Assembly: GCA_039566865.1 (NCBI GenBank)
Contig: CM076943.1
Location: 39,006,663 to 39,070,662, forward strand
Source of the DNA: Aurelia coerulea
Lineage: Eukaryota; Cnidaria; Scyphozoa; Semaeostomeae; Ulmaridae
Length of the DNA: 64,000 nt
Reading direction: 5' to 3'
Shown here: one piece after another, positions 10,101 through 25,100 of the stretch
Layout: each line of letters opens with the position of its first letter
Position numbering within the stretch: position 1 is the stretch's first letter
Program-made: the position numbers and the translations under genes
Notes under the pieces: model-generated
The model's input: the letters and a program-made list of their open reading frames with translations, nothing else
What the model was told of the DNA's origin: nothing
The model's database searches: none

Positions 10101-13100
10101 ATTAAATATCTTGAGAATTGGATCCAAGTTTGGCCACATCATCATGGAATTGACATGCTTTATTATCGGGGAGCGTACAGCCATTGGGCTACCAGGGGCT
10201 AAAGCCCTCCCCTTTTTTCGAAGATATGCTGCTAAATTTTCAAAAAAACAGAAATCACTGTTTGGTGCTAGTGGAGTAAGCGAGAATTATCTTTGTCTCC
10301 TTGGCAGCGGAAGCTATTTTCTTTGCAAAATCTTTGATATAAAGCCTCAAAACTGAAACGTGGGCTTTGAATTTTTGTCGTTGGTCTAACTTTGACAATT
10401 TCTTTTCTCTGCTTTTCTCTTATCTGCCCCTCTTGCTCACCTAATCAATCTCTCACTTGAGACGGGAATTTTTCCAACTGACATGAAAATTGCAAAAATA
10501 GTTCCTGTGCATAAATCGGGCTCTTTGTCAAGCTTTGATAACTATCGACCAATATCAGTTCTACCCGTGTTATCAAAAGTGATCGAAAAGTTGGTACAGC
10601 GTCAACTTATGGAGTTTCTTGACAAAAATAAGTTACTTTCAAAGTTCCAGTTCGGATTTAGGCCGAGACTGTCTACGGAGTTAGCAGCAACCCTGTTGTT
10701 AGATGAAATTCGGAAGAGTGTCGATCAAGGCCAACTGGTAGGTGCTACGTTTATAGATCTCAGCAAAGCCTTCGATACCATAAGCCATTCAAACCTACTC
10801 CAAAAGCTACCTAAGTATGGAATCAAAGAGAGCGAACTCTCTTGGTTCACAGATTATCTTTTCCACCGTTCAGCAGCTGTAAGCTATGGTAAAGCCTCAT
10901 CAAAGATAGCGGACATCCAAACAGGAGTACCACAAGGCTCTATCTTGGGTCCGTTGCTATTTATTCTATTCTTCAATGATATCACTGATGTAGTTGTGGG
11001 CGCCAGGATAGTTAATATGCTGATGACACAGTGATCTACGTTGCTGATAAAGATTTGAAAGTCATCAAAAACAAACTCTCAAATGATATGGAGTCTATCG
11101 CCGATTGGTTTGATGAAAATGGATTGATAATTAATTTGAAAAAAGGCAAGACGGAATCTCTTCTTTTTGGGACTTCGCAAAGGATTGCAAAACAGGGTGA
11201 GACACTTGATGTAATGTACCGAGGCTCTAAAATACTAAACACCAAACAATACAAATATCTTGGTATTGAAATAGATAGTACCCTGAATCTGAATACCCAT
11301 TTTGAGAAGTGCTTCAAACGAGCATCATCCAGATTACGATTACTGGCAAAGATTAGGGATTCCCTTGATCTAACCTCTGCAAAGGCAGTGTATGACTCCA
11401 TGATTCTACCAACCTTCACATATTGCGGAGTACTGCAACTCAAGTTGACTTCAACTCAAGTAAAGAGACTCTCGTCATTTCATGGTCGCTGTTTGAAAAT
11501 AATCAACGGAAAGTCAAAAAATCCCATAGCAATTCAATCAGTTGCCAATGCCAAAAGGTCCAGGGCATGTACACTTGTGCGTAAATGTTTAGACAATGAT
11601 ATTTGTGAGAACTTCCAAGGGTATTTTGTGTTACAGCAGCACAAGATACAAACAAGAAATAGTGAATGTTTGATAAGGCTACCATGCATCAAAACTGAAT
11701 ATGCTAGAAAATCGTTCCATTTTATGGGTGCAAAGCTGTACAACGAACTACCAATCGATCTTAGAAAAACTGAATCTTTTAAGCAATACGAAGAACTATT
11801 AAAGAAACATTTTAGTTGAAAATTGTAATTTGATATGATATGTATGAAACATTTAAATGATTTATGTAATTACTGCTAGGTTTTATCACAGTTGTTATAG
11901 GTTTTATTTTCTTTTTATTCCTTTACAGGACACATATTGATAACAGCATTTTTATGTTGAAATGTATATCCTGTATAAAGATTCGTTATATTATTATTAT
12001 TATATATATATTATATTATATTATTCTATATTTTCGGAGCGCAATACATCGTGAAACATGTGCTGCAAATTTTACCACCCAATTAAAGTTTTCACCGACA
12101 GTCTGTTTGAATGAGAATCCACTCCTTCTCAAGAGCAAATTCTAAATTTAGCATTTTTGTATTGAGAATTCTCATGAAGAGGTATTTTCCGGCATTGTAA
12201 AGAAAAGAGCATGATTTTCAAAAACTTTTCTAGGGGCAAGTCCCCGGACCCCAATTGCTGCTCACTTTGCTCGTGACCTACCTGCTCCCACTTTAAACCA
12301 CTCTGCGGTCATTGTATTCTTTGTAAATAGGTAAATACATACATTTTCGCGTATGAAATTTGTTTATATATTGTTTATGCATGAAAGATTAAAGATGCGA
12401 TCTGTTGTCCCGCAAATGTCGTAAATCATTTGTATCCCAAAAGGATTGGCTTCGACGTCTTAGCTGTCACTCTTGTAAGGAGCTTTGGTTTAAGGGTTTC
12501 TTATCAACCTATTGCACAATGATATGTTCAACTTATATTAGGATACCTATTGTGTGTCAAATCGGCTGAAAATATACTGACTATGAATTGATTAAATTAT
12601 CCTAGACTCCAGATTGTCCTTTGCTGGTCACGCTGTTATTTCGAAATCCAGGCAAGGAATGGGAATTTCGAAATTTCTTTCCACATACTATCGCTGCACT
12701 CATGGAGATGCGAATAAGAAAGCTATCCAACGTGCTCAGGTTCACCACAACAGGATACTAAAGATATTACAGTACAAAGGGAAGCTAGCTTCTACTAACG
12801 AAATACATACAAATCTCAATGTGTTAAAAATTGAATTTGAATTTTAAAAATGAATTTAAAATTCTAAAACTAATGCATTCTTATGTTGATAACAAGGAAA
12901 ATCTGCCAAATGTATACCAGAACCTGTTTCAAACAAGGTCATTCTTTCATAGCTATCGAACAAGGAACAACGATTTATTTGAAGTTCCAAAAACAAGAAA
13001 TCGTTTCGGTAATTGTGCAATTTCTGTAAAAAGGAGCAAAGATATGGAACTGCCAACCCGCTGAACTGAGGATAATCGCAGGAAAAAAAGTATCTACAGT

Positions 13101-16100
13101 AAACGATCTCAAAAAATCTAAGCTAGGCTCCTACGAATAACGTTGGTGAAATCTTTTTGTTTTAGATTATTTTGTGGTATATTAGCTTCATTTTAGTGCT
13201 GTTCTTTTTCATTGCATTAATTTTCTTGTCCAATTATATTGTTATTGAATTGGTATGTATTTAGAAATAAAACTGTTGTTGTTTTTGCACTAATAGTTAG
13301 CTTTATAATAACTTAAGTATTTAGACATTTTAATCACACCGTTCTGTTTTTTTGTAATCGCCCCACACTCGATAAGTTTTGCTTCTCTGAGGCGTATGAA
13401 AAAGTATGTAGTTCTTTTTAGCGATGCTTGTTTCTTTTTCATGAATCATTATAATCATCATTTAGATTTTTGTGACGTCATATGTTACATCCAACATTAT
13501 TTTGCGAATTTAGTAACTAGTCAAATGGGAAAACTTGCATCTGTCCGATACTCTGCTGTTTTAGCAGTGACAGGCCCTTGGAAGGGTACTTCTCGCGAGA
13601 AGCTCTATGATGAGCTTGAATGGGAATCATTGGGACTTTTTTAGTCTACAAACGTTTACTGTAACCTTAATCCGCGTCAATAATAATCGTCACTTCAGGT
13701 CACCTTTAAATGAACAATATTGATTTTAGTACCACTATTCTTTCTTTGAAAAGATGAAATTCTGGTTCAGCAGAAAGTTCAATGATTTTCAGCTCGTTTG
13801 TTTTCATGTAGTTCATCTGTCATCGTTTCTTCTGCGACTTTATGTGATTTTGAAGGATATTTCTAATTCTTGGAGCAAACATTTATGGCATAAAAGCTCA
13901 AAATGAGAATTCTTTTAATTTTCACTTGTTACTTCTTGGTATATTATGCTAAAGTATGCTAATGGTTTTTTTTGCGCCTTACTATAGACTGGGAGACTGC
14001 TGATTAGATGCTGTGTAAATTGTCTGCTTGGCATTCCCTGGAATGAGATACAGCTTGAAAGAACCGAAAAAGGGAAACCATTCTTAGTAAGTCCCTTCAA
14101 TCATTTACTTTTTGAACAGGAGCGAAATACTCTTTGTTGCCACAACAGTGTATTTGTGTATCTTGGTATTTTTGATTATTACAAGGGGCTCATTTTCTTT
14201 GCAACATAGCTCTACTGTGGCAGTACACACAGAGCAGAAAGTATGCGTATATGCATGAAAAACCTGCAACTTTGACCCACTTGGAAGCCCTTAATTTAAT
14301 TTCTAATAAATCCAATGTACGTTCAAGCACTTTCTGGTCTTAGTAGGTGTTGCTGCATCTTTTTACATAATTTCTCCTTTTTGCACAGCTTTACTCTGTG
14401 TTTGGTTGCATAGTTCTCAATGTATAGTTGATTTCTTGTTTTCTTTTTGTTTTATGTTTTCGTAATTGCCAAAGGAATACGTCTTTGATGTCATCCATCC
14501 TTGAAATATTATCCTATTATAGGTTGGTCACGAGCATGCAATCAGCTTCAATGTTTCACACCAGGCAAGAAATGATATATTTTGACACAGTCCTTACCGA
14601 GGCTGTGATTTCTTTAAATACCTGTAAACTTTAAAATAACATAGCAAAAACCTATCCTCAAATTTTTAATCTGTAAATGCTACAAATCTATCTGAGGTTG
14701 ATAAAACTACCATGAAATAAAGGTTGTAGGCATACTTATTTCTTCTGTTGCATTTCGTTTCTTAAAGACAAATGACGGATATATGGCATCTAGTTTACAA
14801 ATAGAATAAAAGACGGCTGAGTGCTTTCATGTATCCAATTTATTTGCTAATCTCTCGAGATCATCAAATACAATGGAATACAATAGGCTATATTTAGATT
14901 GCCCAGGCCCCTAACCTAAATCGCCTTATATCTCCGTCATTTGTCTTTAACAGGCACTTCATATGCTTTGCCATTATTTTTTATTTGCTAGTTTTCATGT
15001 CTTGATTTTTTTCAGAATTATAACTTTCTTCTTCTTATTGGAAATCGAAAGCATTTGTGAGAAATTGTGAAAAAAATTAGAATCATTGTGAATCCTAAAT
15101 TGATAGAGGAAAATTATCTAATCTTCAAGAAAGCTATAGTTTATGAACGACCACAAAATGGCATTAAGCAGAAACATGTAACTGTTCTCGTTTACGATTT
15201 AGCGGTTTGATGACGTCACAACTTCAAAACCTGTTGAAACACTTTATAATTCTGAAAGAAATCAAGATATAAAAAGCTTGCCAATAAACAGCAATTCCAA
15301 AGTACTTTCAAGCCCTTCAATGCACACTGTCACGGTGCTGATTGGGTCTAAGAGACAATTAGAAATGGTGCAGGCAAGCTTCAGTTCTTTCGCTGTACAT
15401 CGAAATCATGAACTGATAAAGATTTTACTCCCTTTATTTTGGAAAGAAAGCACGACCCAAGACATAAAGGCTTGGTAATTAGTTAAAGCCAAATCTTTTG
15501 TTGGTGTTTTAATCCTAACAGCTAAACCAATCACATCCGCAAAAGTTTGCCTTTAAATCAAAAGGATGATGCGATAACAATTAATGAAATATTTTTGAAA
15601 GAGTCTACACCTATGCTGTAAGTTTTACAACTTTATGTTTCTTAATGCCCTTCTTTATCAAATTATTTTTCAAAGCGCCTTATGATTGTTTCTCGATGGA
15701 GTTTCATATTTGTTTCAAACTTTACTTTTATTTTCATGCACTGGAGATTTTAGGTGAAGAGGGAGTTTTTACCATAATCTAACGCATCATGGTGGTACGT
15801 TCTTTTGTGCTATCTGTAGGGTAGGGTAATCCATGGACACGTCTCTCTCTTTTGATACGATGCCATAATTTGGTAAGGGACGCTAACTCTGGTTTTACGC
15901 AGTGCAGTGGCATTGTACTACAGTTCCGCATCAAAATTAAGTTTTGAGTTGGAACATATAAACAAATTTTTTCTGAAGGACGCATTTTATTTCTATCGTT
16001 ATAGGGAAACTATTCAATTCTGGCTGCTAGTACAATAAACGAAGGTGAGACATTGAGAACTTTAAAAGGTCAAGTATAGGTTTTGAAAGAACAGCGGTAA

Positions 16101-19100
16101 TGAAAACAGTTATATGTTAATTGTTTTAAGCAGCTTGAAGAGAATATTACCCTACTCCAATGTGTAAGGTATATGGGGGCAGGCCACTGGTTAAGGTATC
16201 TGTTTTCGAGCGTTTTGTCCAAAGAAGGGGTATCATTTTTCATAATTTTACTCCAAAATGTTTACTTTTTCAGACTTTACAACAAAACAGAATGCAGATT
16301 TAGTGTAGCGCAAAACTGAGTTTATTTCCATATTTGGTTTTCTCCACCCGACCCCTTTCGAACTAAATTTCCAAATATGGGCCGTATACTGTAAGTTTAG
16401 GCCTGAATGTATGGCATTCTTATTCATTTCTAACATTGGCAGACAGGATCTTGACATTTCTCATTTCTTGTTTCAGTTGGTGTGGATATAATGAAGATTG
16501 ACCGTCCAGGTATCTCAAAATATTCATCACGTTTTCATTTATCCAGTACCGTGGTTTTAAAACGCCTGCGGTCTTCATTGCAGCTTGAGTTCGTAAAGGC
16601 TGTGACAAAAGACCCTAGATGATGTAAATCCCAGTGCTGACCGGTACCAGAGCAGAACTGGCTGGGATTTACAACGTCTGCGGTCTTCAGCTTAGCCCGA
16701 GTTCGTAAGGGCCGTGCCAAAAGGCCACGGAAATTGTAAATCCTGCTAGTGCCCAAATGGATTGGGTTGATAACAAGTTTATTACGTGGCAGTTTGTACA
16801 GCTCAAGCGATCACCACTTTATGCATACATCATATTTCAAATCTAAGTTTTTTCTGTAAGTTTATATGTAACGTAATAGCAAGCTGTATGATATCTGAGG
16901 GCAGTATGGAGATTTACGGCCCGCTGACGTCACGCAAATCTAGCTTTGCAATTGGCGAACTCCGCGGGCTGCATGAATTGCCACATACTGTAAAAGTTAT
17001 TTTAAGCCCCTGGGGTGCTTATTTAATTTTGGAGACTTATTAGGGAGCAAGGCTTATTCAGAAAGTCAAATGACAAGGATACAAATGGTATCTTTTAGTT
17101 CATTTACGCCATATTTTGAGGAATGCTACGATTCAATTTAAAGTTTTTCATTTCTTGGCATACAATTTTACGAGTTAAATACGCAAGTTCGAAACAATTT
17201 TATCCCAAAGCATATCCAAACTAACATGCGAACTTGTGTAGCTAAGTAAATGGAAATCGTTGGTAGCCTCTGGAATTTGATATAGGTGGGGTCGCTTAAT
17301 AGAGAGGGGGTGGGCTTATTTTAGATGCTGGCTTGAAGAAGGGACTTGATAGAGAGGGAGCTTATAAGCTTGCTGGCTTACAAGGGAGGGGCTTAGTAGA
17401 AATGGGTCTAAAATGGAGCTTCTACGGTAATGGTACTTGGCCAAACTTTCCTTCGATAATCATGTTTCCAAATTGTGCCAAAAGGCTAGCAATAAACTTT
17501 ATGCACTTGCTCGCATATCCCCATACATGGATCAGAGCAAACTAAGAACACTCATGAGGGCATTTATTACCAGTCAGTTTCAATACTGTCCTTTAATCTG
17601 CATGTTTCACAGCAGGCAGCATAACAAAAAAATTAACAAAATACAGGAAAGGGCTTTGAGAATTACTTATAAGGATGCCGAATCTACTTATAGTGAGCTG
17701 TTAGAGAAGGACTGTGCCGTTACTATTCATACAAAGAACTTGCAGCTACTTATGACTGAAATGTACAAAACTAGACATGGCCTGAACCCTTCATTCATGC
17801 AGGAAATTTTCTGTGAAAATGAAAGTCATTACAATCTGCGCAACAATAACGAATTCTTTCAACCTAGGGTGAGATCTGTCAACAACGGGGCAGAAAGCAT
17901 CCGTTTCAAAGGTCCGCAGCTGTGGCAAATATTACCACCAACGATACGTAATTCAGAATCCCTTTGTCAGTTTAAAACAAAAATAAAAAGTTGGAACGGA
18001 GAAAATTTTCCATGTAAATTATGCCGCGTTTTTATTCCGAATTTGGGCTTTTTATGATGAATCTTTTTAGATATCTACTTTTACTTTTACACTGTATACT
18101 TTTGATGACTTGTAAATATTTTATCCACTATTTTTCTTATGTAATATTTGTATTTTAATGTTTTAAAGTTGGAATGAATTAGCTAATTACTTTTAGCTAT
18201 CTTTTTGACATTTGTAACCCAACAATAAAGAAATTGATAATAATAATAATAATATTCACACATATTATTACAACACACATGAACACTTTTGATGGTGATC
18301 AACTTAAAAGATTCCAATAATTCCAGTACTATTTAAGCTTTCGTCGACTTTGTGAACATTAATCTTCTTACATATGCTCAGTTTTTGTTATTTAGTATCG
18401 GCCGATTGGGAATTTGTCTGCATTTCGTTTCTGCAAGGTTATCACTGAGAATGGGCCTAAACATGGTCATCCTTTTCTCTTTTCGTTATGAGTCTCTGTT
18501 GAGCAAATATCACCGCACACAATGGGCTTAGGTAATCATTCTAGTGTGACCCTACTTTTGATGCCGGCCATTGACTATACAAAAACTGTAATGCTCTTGC
18601 AAACTTCAAGGGGTACACTAGTTTTTATTCTCGTTCTCTTTAGGAAGTTGTCTGTTGATTTTCTGTTACTAACATAAATGCTATATTATGCACAATTTGG
18701 CTTGGTTAATGTCTTCAGACTGGGGCTTTAGGGGACTCGACTTTCGCTCTGATGAGCACGTAAAGCTGATGTTCAGAATTCCAACCCTCCAGAAACCTAT
18801 ATTAATTGCTCTGGAACCAATTGGTCTATCGAAATTCTATAAAAATATATGGTAGTACTGATATTCTTGGCAATCGAAAGATATGTTGAACACAATTGTT
18901 TGTTTTCAAGCCTTTGAAGAAGGCTCCCTTCAAAATTGTTTCGTGATTTTAGAAGAACTCCATTTTTACTCCGCTAAGCTAAAGATTTTAATCAAAGTTT
19001 TTTGCCACTCACACTATATGTTCACAGACACGTATGCCAACCTTGAAATCAAATGCTTCGCCAGTTTTTCTGCAATAAAATAAAATTGTAAAGTTTGGTA

Positions 19101-22100
19101 GCCTACTCGACAACAAACACCAGAAAAACTGGTCAGTCGAGTATCGATTAACAAATGAAAAGAATCAGTGAAGCGCTTGCAAGCTTGTGTGAAACAAGTT
19201 GGCATTCTTTCGAGACTGACAGTGCAAATCTATTTTTTTTTCTTACAAATCTGTTTTGCTTGCACGCGCACATGCTTTAGTCCCAAGGTGAAGACAAATA
19301 AAGACTTTTGCAAAACAATGTGTGACTGAAAATGATCAAAAAGTTTTTACATTGTAATCGAATGCAACATGATGCAATCGCAAAAATAGAAGGGGTTGAT
19401 TGCACCATGATAACAATGTATGGGGCTGTTTTGACCAGTTTCAATCACACACTGTTTTGCAAGCGTCTTTCTTTTTCTTCGCCTGCTTACTCGTTTCAAC
19501 TGATTCTTTCGCATTTACAAATCGATAATCAACTGTCCAGTTTTCTAGTGTTTATTTTCGAGTAGGGTACAAAATTTTATAATATCATTGCAAAAATGCT
19601 GGCGAAGCTTTTGACTTCAAATTTGGCATGTGTCCGTGAGCACATGGTGCCAGTGGTAAAAATTTTGATTAGAATCTTTAGATTAGCGGAATGGAACAAG
19701 AACTTCTTCTGAAACTACTAACATAGTTTGAAGTCAGCCTTCGCCAAAGCTACTAACACAAACGAGTTTGTTTAATATATCTTCGATCCTAAAGAATATG
19801 GGTACTTCCATATTTTTACAGAATTTCGATAGACTAATAGACCATTCCCATGATTACGTCACCACCAGTGCGGCGCGCAATGCATGCCGGTACTGGTAGT
19901 TAAACACCTAGCCGAGTTAATGTGTTTTGTATAGGAAGTGTATGATAAGTTGTGTATTGCGTTGGAAATATCGAAGACAAATTCGAAAAATCAACTAAAT
20001 TTACTGTAGAACATGTCACTAGATGTTTAAGAAACTCAAGTCCTGGATTCCGTTTGACTAGAGCGCAGACGAAAGAATTTTTAGGAGGAAGGGTTGACGA
20101 AAGTTCAGTGTGGCCTAATGAAAATATTGTGAGCATATGGTAAGTTGTGTTTTGCGTTGGAAATATCCAAGAAAAATTTGAGAAATCACCCAAATTCCAC
20201 GAACAGCATGTCCCTAGATGTTTTAATTCTCCGAACGGCAGATGTTTTAGAGACTCTAGTGAGGGGTTTACCGTTTAAGTGCTACAAAAGTGCAGATGAA
20301 GCGGAGATGAAAGAAATATTCGCAAGGAAAGTCAATGAAAACGTAATGCGGCCTAACGTAAACATTGCAAGTGATTTGAGGAGGCCAGAAAAGGGGGAGA
20401 GAAAGGGCTAAACTCTTTCTCTAAAATTAGACCAAAATCTAAACTTTGAGTTTATTATCTTGTGTAGAGACAGAGCCATTGGGATTTTGACGTTTTTAAT
20501 TTTTTGGCTTCCAACAGCAATCGTATGAAGGGAGAACTTTCCACCTTTACGTACTGAACGCGATAAAAATCACTGAAGTCAAATCGCTGCAATTCGGCTA
20601 TGGTTACATTAAGCACATAAAATTGAGTATATTGCTTACTGCAAAGAGGAAAATCCGAAAATTTACCATAATTCTCAATTTTTCATGGTTTTGAGAAAGT
20701 CAAAATGCTGTTTTTTTTAACTCTGGCATCATTTATACGCTTGAAGTGTGCTGTTCCCAACCCGTGATCTTCCTCGCTGTAAAATGTTTCCACGTTTGCG
20801 TCAGTCCCTGTTTTCAGAATTTTTTCCGACTGAGATAGAGTTATTAGATATAGATGTAAAGTTCAGGATTCCTTTTTTGTAATGGTAATGGATTCAGTAA
20901 ACGGCATGTGAATCAGCCGAAAACAATCACCTCCTTGCCTCCTTTTTCGCTCGCAATGTTTTCATTAGGCCACACTGCACTTTCGTCAACTCTTCCCCCT
21001 GAAAATTCCTTCGTCTGCGTTCTAGTCAAACTGAATCCAGGACTTGAGTTTCTGAAACATCTACGGACATGTTCTTCGGTAAATGAAGTTGATTTTTCGA
21101 ATTTTTCTTCGATATTTTCAACGCAATACACAACTTCTCATACACTTCCTATACAAAACACATTAACTCGGCCAGGTGTTTAACTACCAGTACCAGCATG
21201 CATTGCGCGCCGCACTGGTGGTGACGTAATCATGGGAATGGTCTATTAGTTCCAGAGCAACTAAGAAGTATCTGGAGAGTAGGATTTCTAAAAACTGGCT
21301 GGCGGCTGCCCGTGCTTATAGGAGTAGAAAGCAGCGTCACCTTAAAAGAGAGGAGACTCCAGAGGAAGGCTTAAAAGAGAGGGTGTTTTAAGAGGGGGCC
21401 CGTTCATTGATTCAAATGACAAGGATGTATATGATGACTTTTTAGTTCGTTTACCCCATATTTGCGGAATTAATATACGTTTGTACTTAAGTCAACTACA
21501 CAAATTCTACACGATTTCTTTCCTAAGGAATAAAAAAATTCGGACACAAAGTTGTTTAGCTAAATACATTGAAAACTTGGGTGACTTCTGGCATCTGATA
21601 TAAGTGAAGGGGGATCTTTTTAAGACTGTGGCTTAAAAGGAAGGGGCTTATTAGTGAGCGGGATTAATAGAGAGAGTGCCAGATAGAGCTTTTACGGTAG
21701 TTACAGACAGAACAAAATAGCGAGAGAGAAATTACAAGTGCTACACAAAGACTTTAAAATGTTTATCAAACAGCCTTTTTCCTTAGTGAACACAACAATC
21801 CCAGATTTCTTCAAGACAATGAGACGGCAGTTCACACCTGAAGAATGGGAAATCATCAGATCGAGATCCACAGACAGGGAACAAATGGCATCTTTTTATA
21901 GATACTGGGTAAAATATGTTCTCTCTGTTGCTGATGTTTAAACATTAGGTTTGGAGATTGAAAGCCGGTTTTCCACTAGACGGACATTTCCGCGCGCAGC
22001 AGAGCGGCTGTTGTTTTTAGAATAATGCACATTCCGTGTGTGCTCATCTTGATCAGCCATTTTGAACTACTGTCTTCCTCATCGCTTTTCTCTTGATGTC

Positions 22101-25100
22101 ATGTGTCAAAGCTTTCGAGCGATTTGATTGGTTGGCGCCATCAAGCGCTGCAGAAAAGTTGAAGTCAATCCGATTTTCAAATACGCGCGTAGCGGAGTGA
22201 CAAGACGTGGTCATTGTTTGTCAAAACAATGCAAATACAACAGCCGCTCCGCTGTGCGCTAAAAAATCCGCCTAGTGGAAAACCAGCTCAATGGTTTTTA
22301 TCACAAATGAAAACAACTAAGCTACAACTACATATAGAAATTATATCATATGGCTACCATAGCTGGAAAGAACATTTGTTATCCAGTTCCAACTACAACA
22401 GTCACCTACATCAATGAAAACATATGCATTATATTTAAGAAACGACAAGGTAACCGGGCGTCTCATGGAGAATCCTCTCCACCTTACTGCAGAAAATTGA
22501 CACAAACAATATATTCGCAAGTAGATGAAACGCCCAAAAATATCTTTAGAATTATAGTCTCTAAGATCTGTTATTCATTATACAAATGAGGGCACTTCTT
22601 TGCAGTCTTTGTAAAGGAGTGTCGAGCCTGCACGCATGCTACTTCTTTGTGCCTTTGACAGCAAATGTAGATGTTAGATGGAATTGTCTGGCTTTGACAA
22701 CAGAGTCCTGCTACGAGATATCTTCAATTCTTAATTTCGCTTTTGAGCTGAATTTGCATTTACAGTAATGTCCCTGATGCATTGTAGGTAACCATAAAGC
22801 TTGGTGATGCATAGACTGGCACAAACTGTTTTGTTTCAATCCACTAAGTTCAAAAAATAAAACTTTATCTTGCCGCCCTGCATCGCACCACGCCATTGCC
22901 TCAAGTGTGAACTCAGCTCTGAATATGTACAAAATTGCTTCTTTTGTCCATTCCACGCTTTTTGATGTGGAGCGAAGAACACCTAGTAGTTGAGTTGTAG
23001 CGTGCGTGCAGACTGGCTCTGTTTACACGAGATCGGACCCAGAACTGTAGACGAGATCGGACCCAAAATAGATCCAGAATGCTGCGCCCGTACATTCGAC
23101 AGTGTTGTATTGCTCGCTAGGCCTCTTTTTCTATCCGTGCCCGTTTGGATCCGATCCCAACCGTTTACACGAGATCTTTTTGGGATCGGATCCAAATGGG
23201 ATCACTTTGAAAAGTGATCCCAAATGAGTGCGGATAGCAGATCCATATGGGTTCGGATCCGTCGGGTACCGTGTATACGCAAGGCCTACGCGTTACAGTT
23301 TGGGTACGGATCCATTTGGATCCGATCTCGTGCAAACAGGGTCTTTACGTTCCACTGCAAAGGAGTGCCAATGGGGATCTACTGATTTATGAAAAGGGAA
23401 TTTTGAACAGGGGCAGATATCAGTCTTAACTTGGAGATATGGTTAAAAACATCGGCTTTAGGACCTATATAGTGCTAGGTAGTGTCCTATTTGCTGTTAT
23501 GTGAAAAATCTGATATTTGAATTTGCAGTGTCTTAAAGAAAGCTATGTGAAAGCAGTTGGCACGGGTTTAGGCACCAGCACAGCTGCTTACATGCGATTC
23601 GAACTGAACAGTGACTCGCTCTCTAAAGAGGTTAGTAATGCAAATACACTACCATTCGTATTTTCCAAATCGATCTGGCGACCTGAGAAGTACCGGGTGT
23701 CACAAAGCAATATATCGGCCTTTGAAAATCTACAAAATTGAAAACCCTGGAAGCTCAATATTTTGACTTGTTTTGGGCAGCCTTTACTTCTGAAAGACCA
23801 ATAACATGAAAGTTAGTGTTTAGGCAGTACAAGAGAGCTTGCAGTCCATCAAAATGAAGTGAATGGCTTCTAATTTTCATGTGGAAAAGTGAAAGGTCCT
23901 CATCGAAAACTTCCATGGAGACACCCTCTTTAACAGTACAGTGTTAAAAGTTAAACATTGAACATTGTATCATAAGAGATTTTCATGAGAGACTTCAATC
24001 CATAGAACATTTCTGATAGGCTGTACGATTTGATGCTCCTGAGATAGGCATTCATGAATAGTTTTCGCACATAATTTCCATCAATCTAAACAAACGAAAT
24101 GAACGTAATATTATTGTTTGGCTCACTAAAAAGATACCCAGTTTTGCTCGTTGTAGTCATTTACACTAAGTAAAATTATATGTGTGAAAACTATTCATGT
24201 GTGTCTCTGATATAAACTTTTACACCTACGGTATTCTCCTTCATGACTATCCGGGACGATCATATACTTTGCATCGTCACATACTCATAGACCATTTTGA
24301 CATTTAGAAAAGGGCCTGGGGAGAGCAACATTTTTCTGGTAAATGGCTGCCACAGTTCAATTTATCGTTGGTGAAAAGCCCTGTCGCAGCCATTTACCAG
24401 AAAAATATTGCTCTCCCCAGATCCTTTTTCTTAATGTCAAAATGGTCTATTGGAGAGAAGTGTAAAGGAGCAATACTTTTGTCCTGCAAATGATGGTGTT
24501 GAGGACACGGAAAATTACCTGCTACTTTGCCAATCTTATAAAGAGCCTAGACGTGAGCGAGCTTATCAATGGTCTCAATGTAATATTGCCTTCTAGTGAC
24601 TTTTCTCACCTCTCAAATGAAATATTAGTTGAACTCACTCTGTATGGCAATTTAAGGTTACGACCTGATGTCAATAAAGGACTTATAGAGGCTACTATAA
24701 ATTCATTCTTGCAACTAAGCGCTTTTGATTTATGCTGCAACCCCCCCCCCCCCCAACACATTGACACATCTTCACTTTGTGAATGTAAATTAAATTTGTA
24801 TCAGTAAATTTCTTCTTTAATGTTTATATTTAATGGGTGAATGCGGCTCAAGATAAACCCAGATTGCTCCATTTGTCACAAGAACAACGAATAGATTACA
24901 TGCCATCAAGAAACCTAATGTGCCCTGCCGGTCATCACCATTGTGGCTATATGGTAACTCGTGAACTTGGGCTCACTAGATATGATGTATAATGCTTAAA
25001 TTGAAATTATATGTTAAATGGCCACAGGGTTGATATGTATTTCTATTCTCCTTGTGGCATCGTGTTTGTAATCTTTGGTAGTTGTTGTATTTTTGATGAG

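Noticed and set aside
19900..21183. Mirror-image small proteins of 70-97 residues on both strands
   Set aside because: They are the two inverted arms of the 19833-21250 foldback element.
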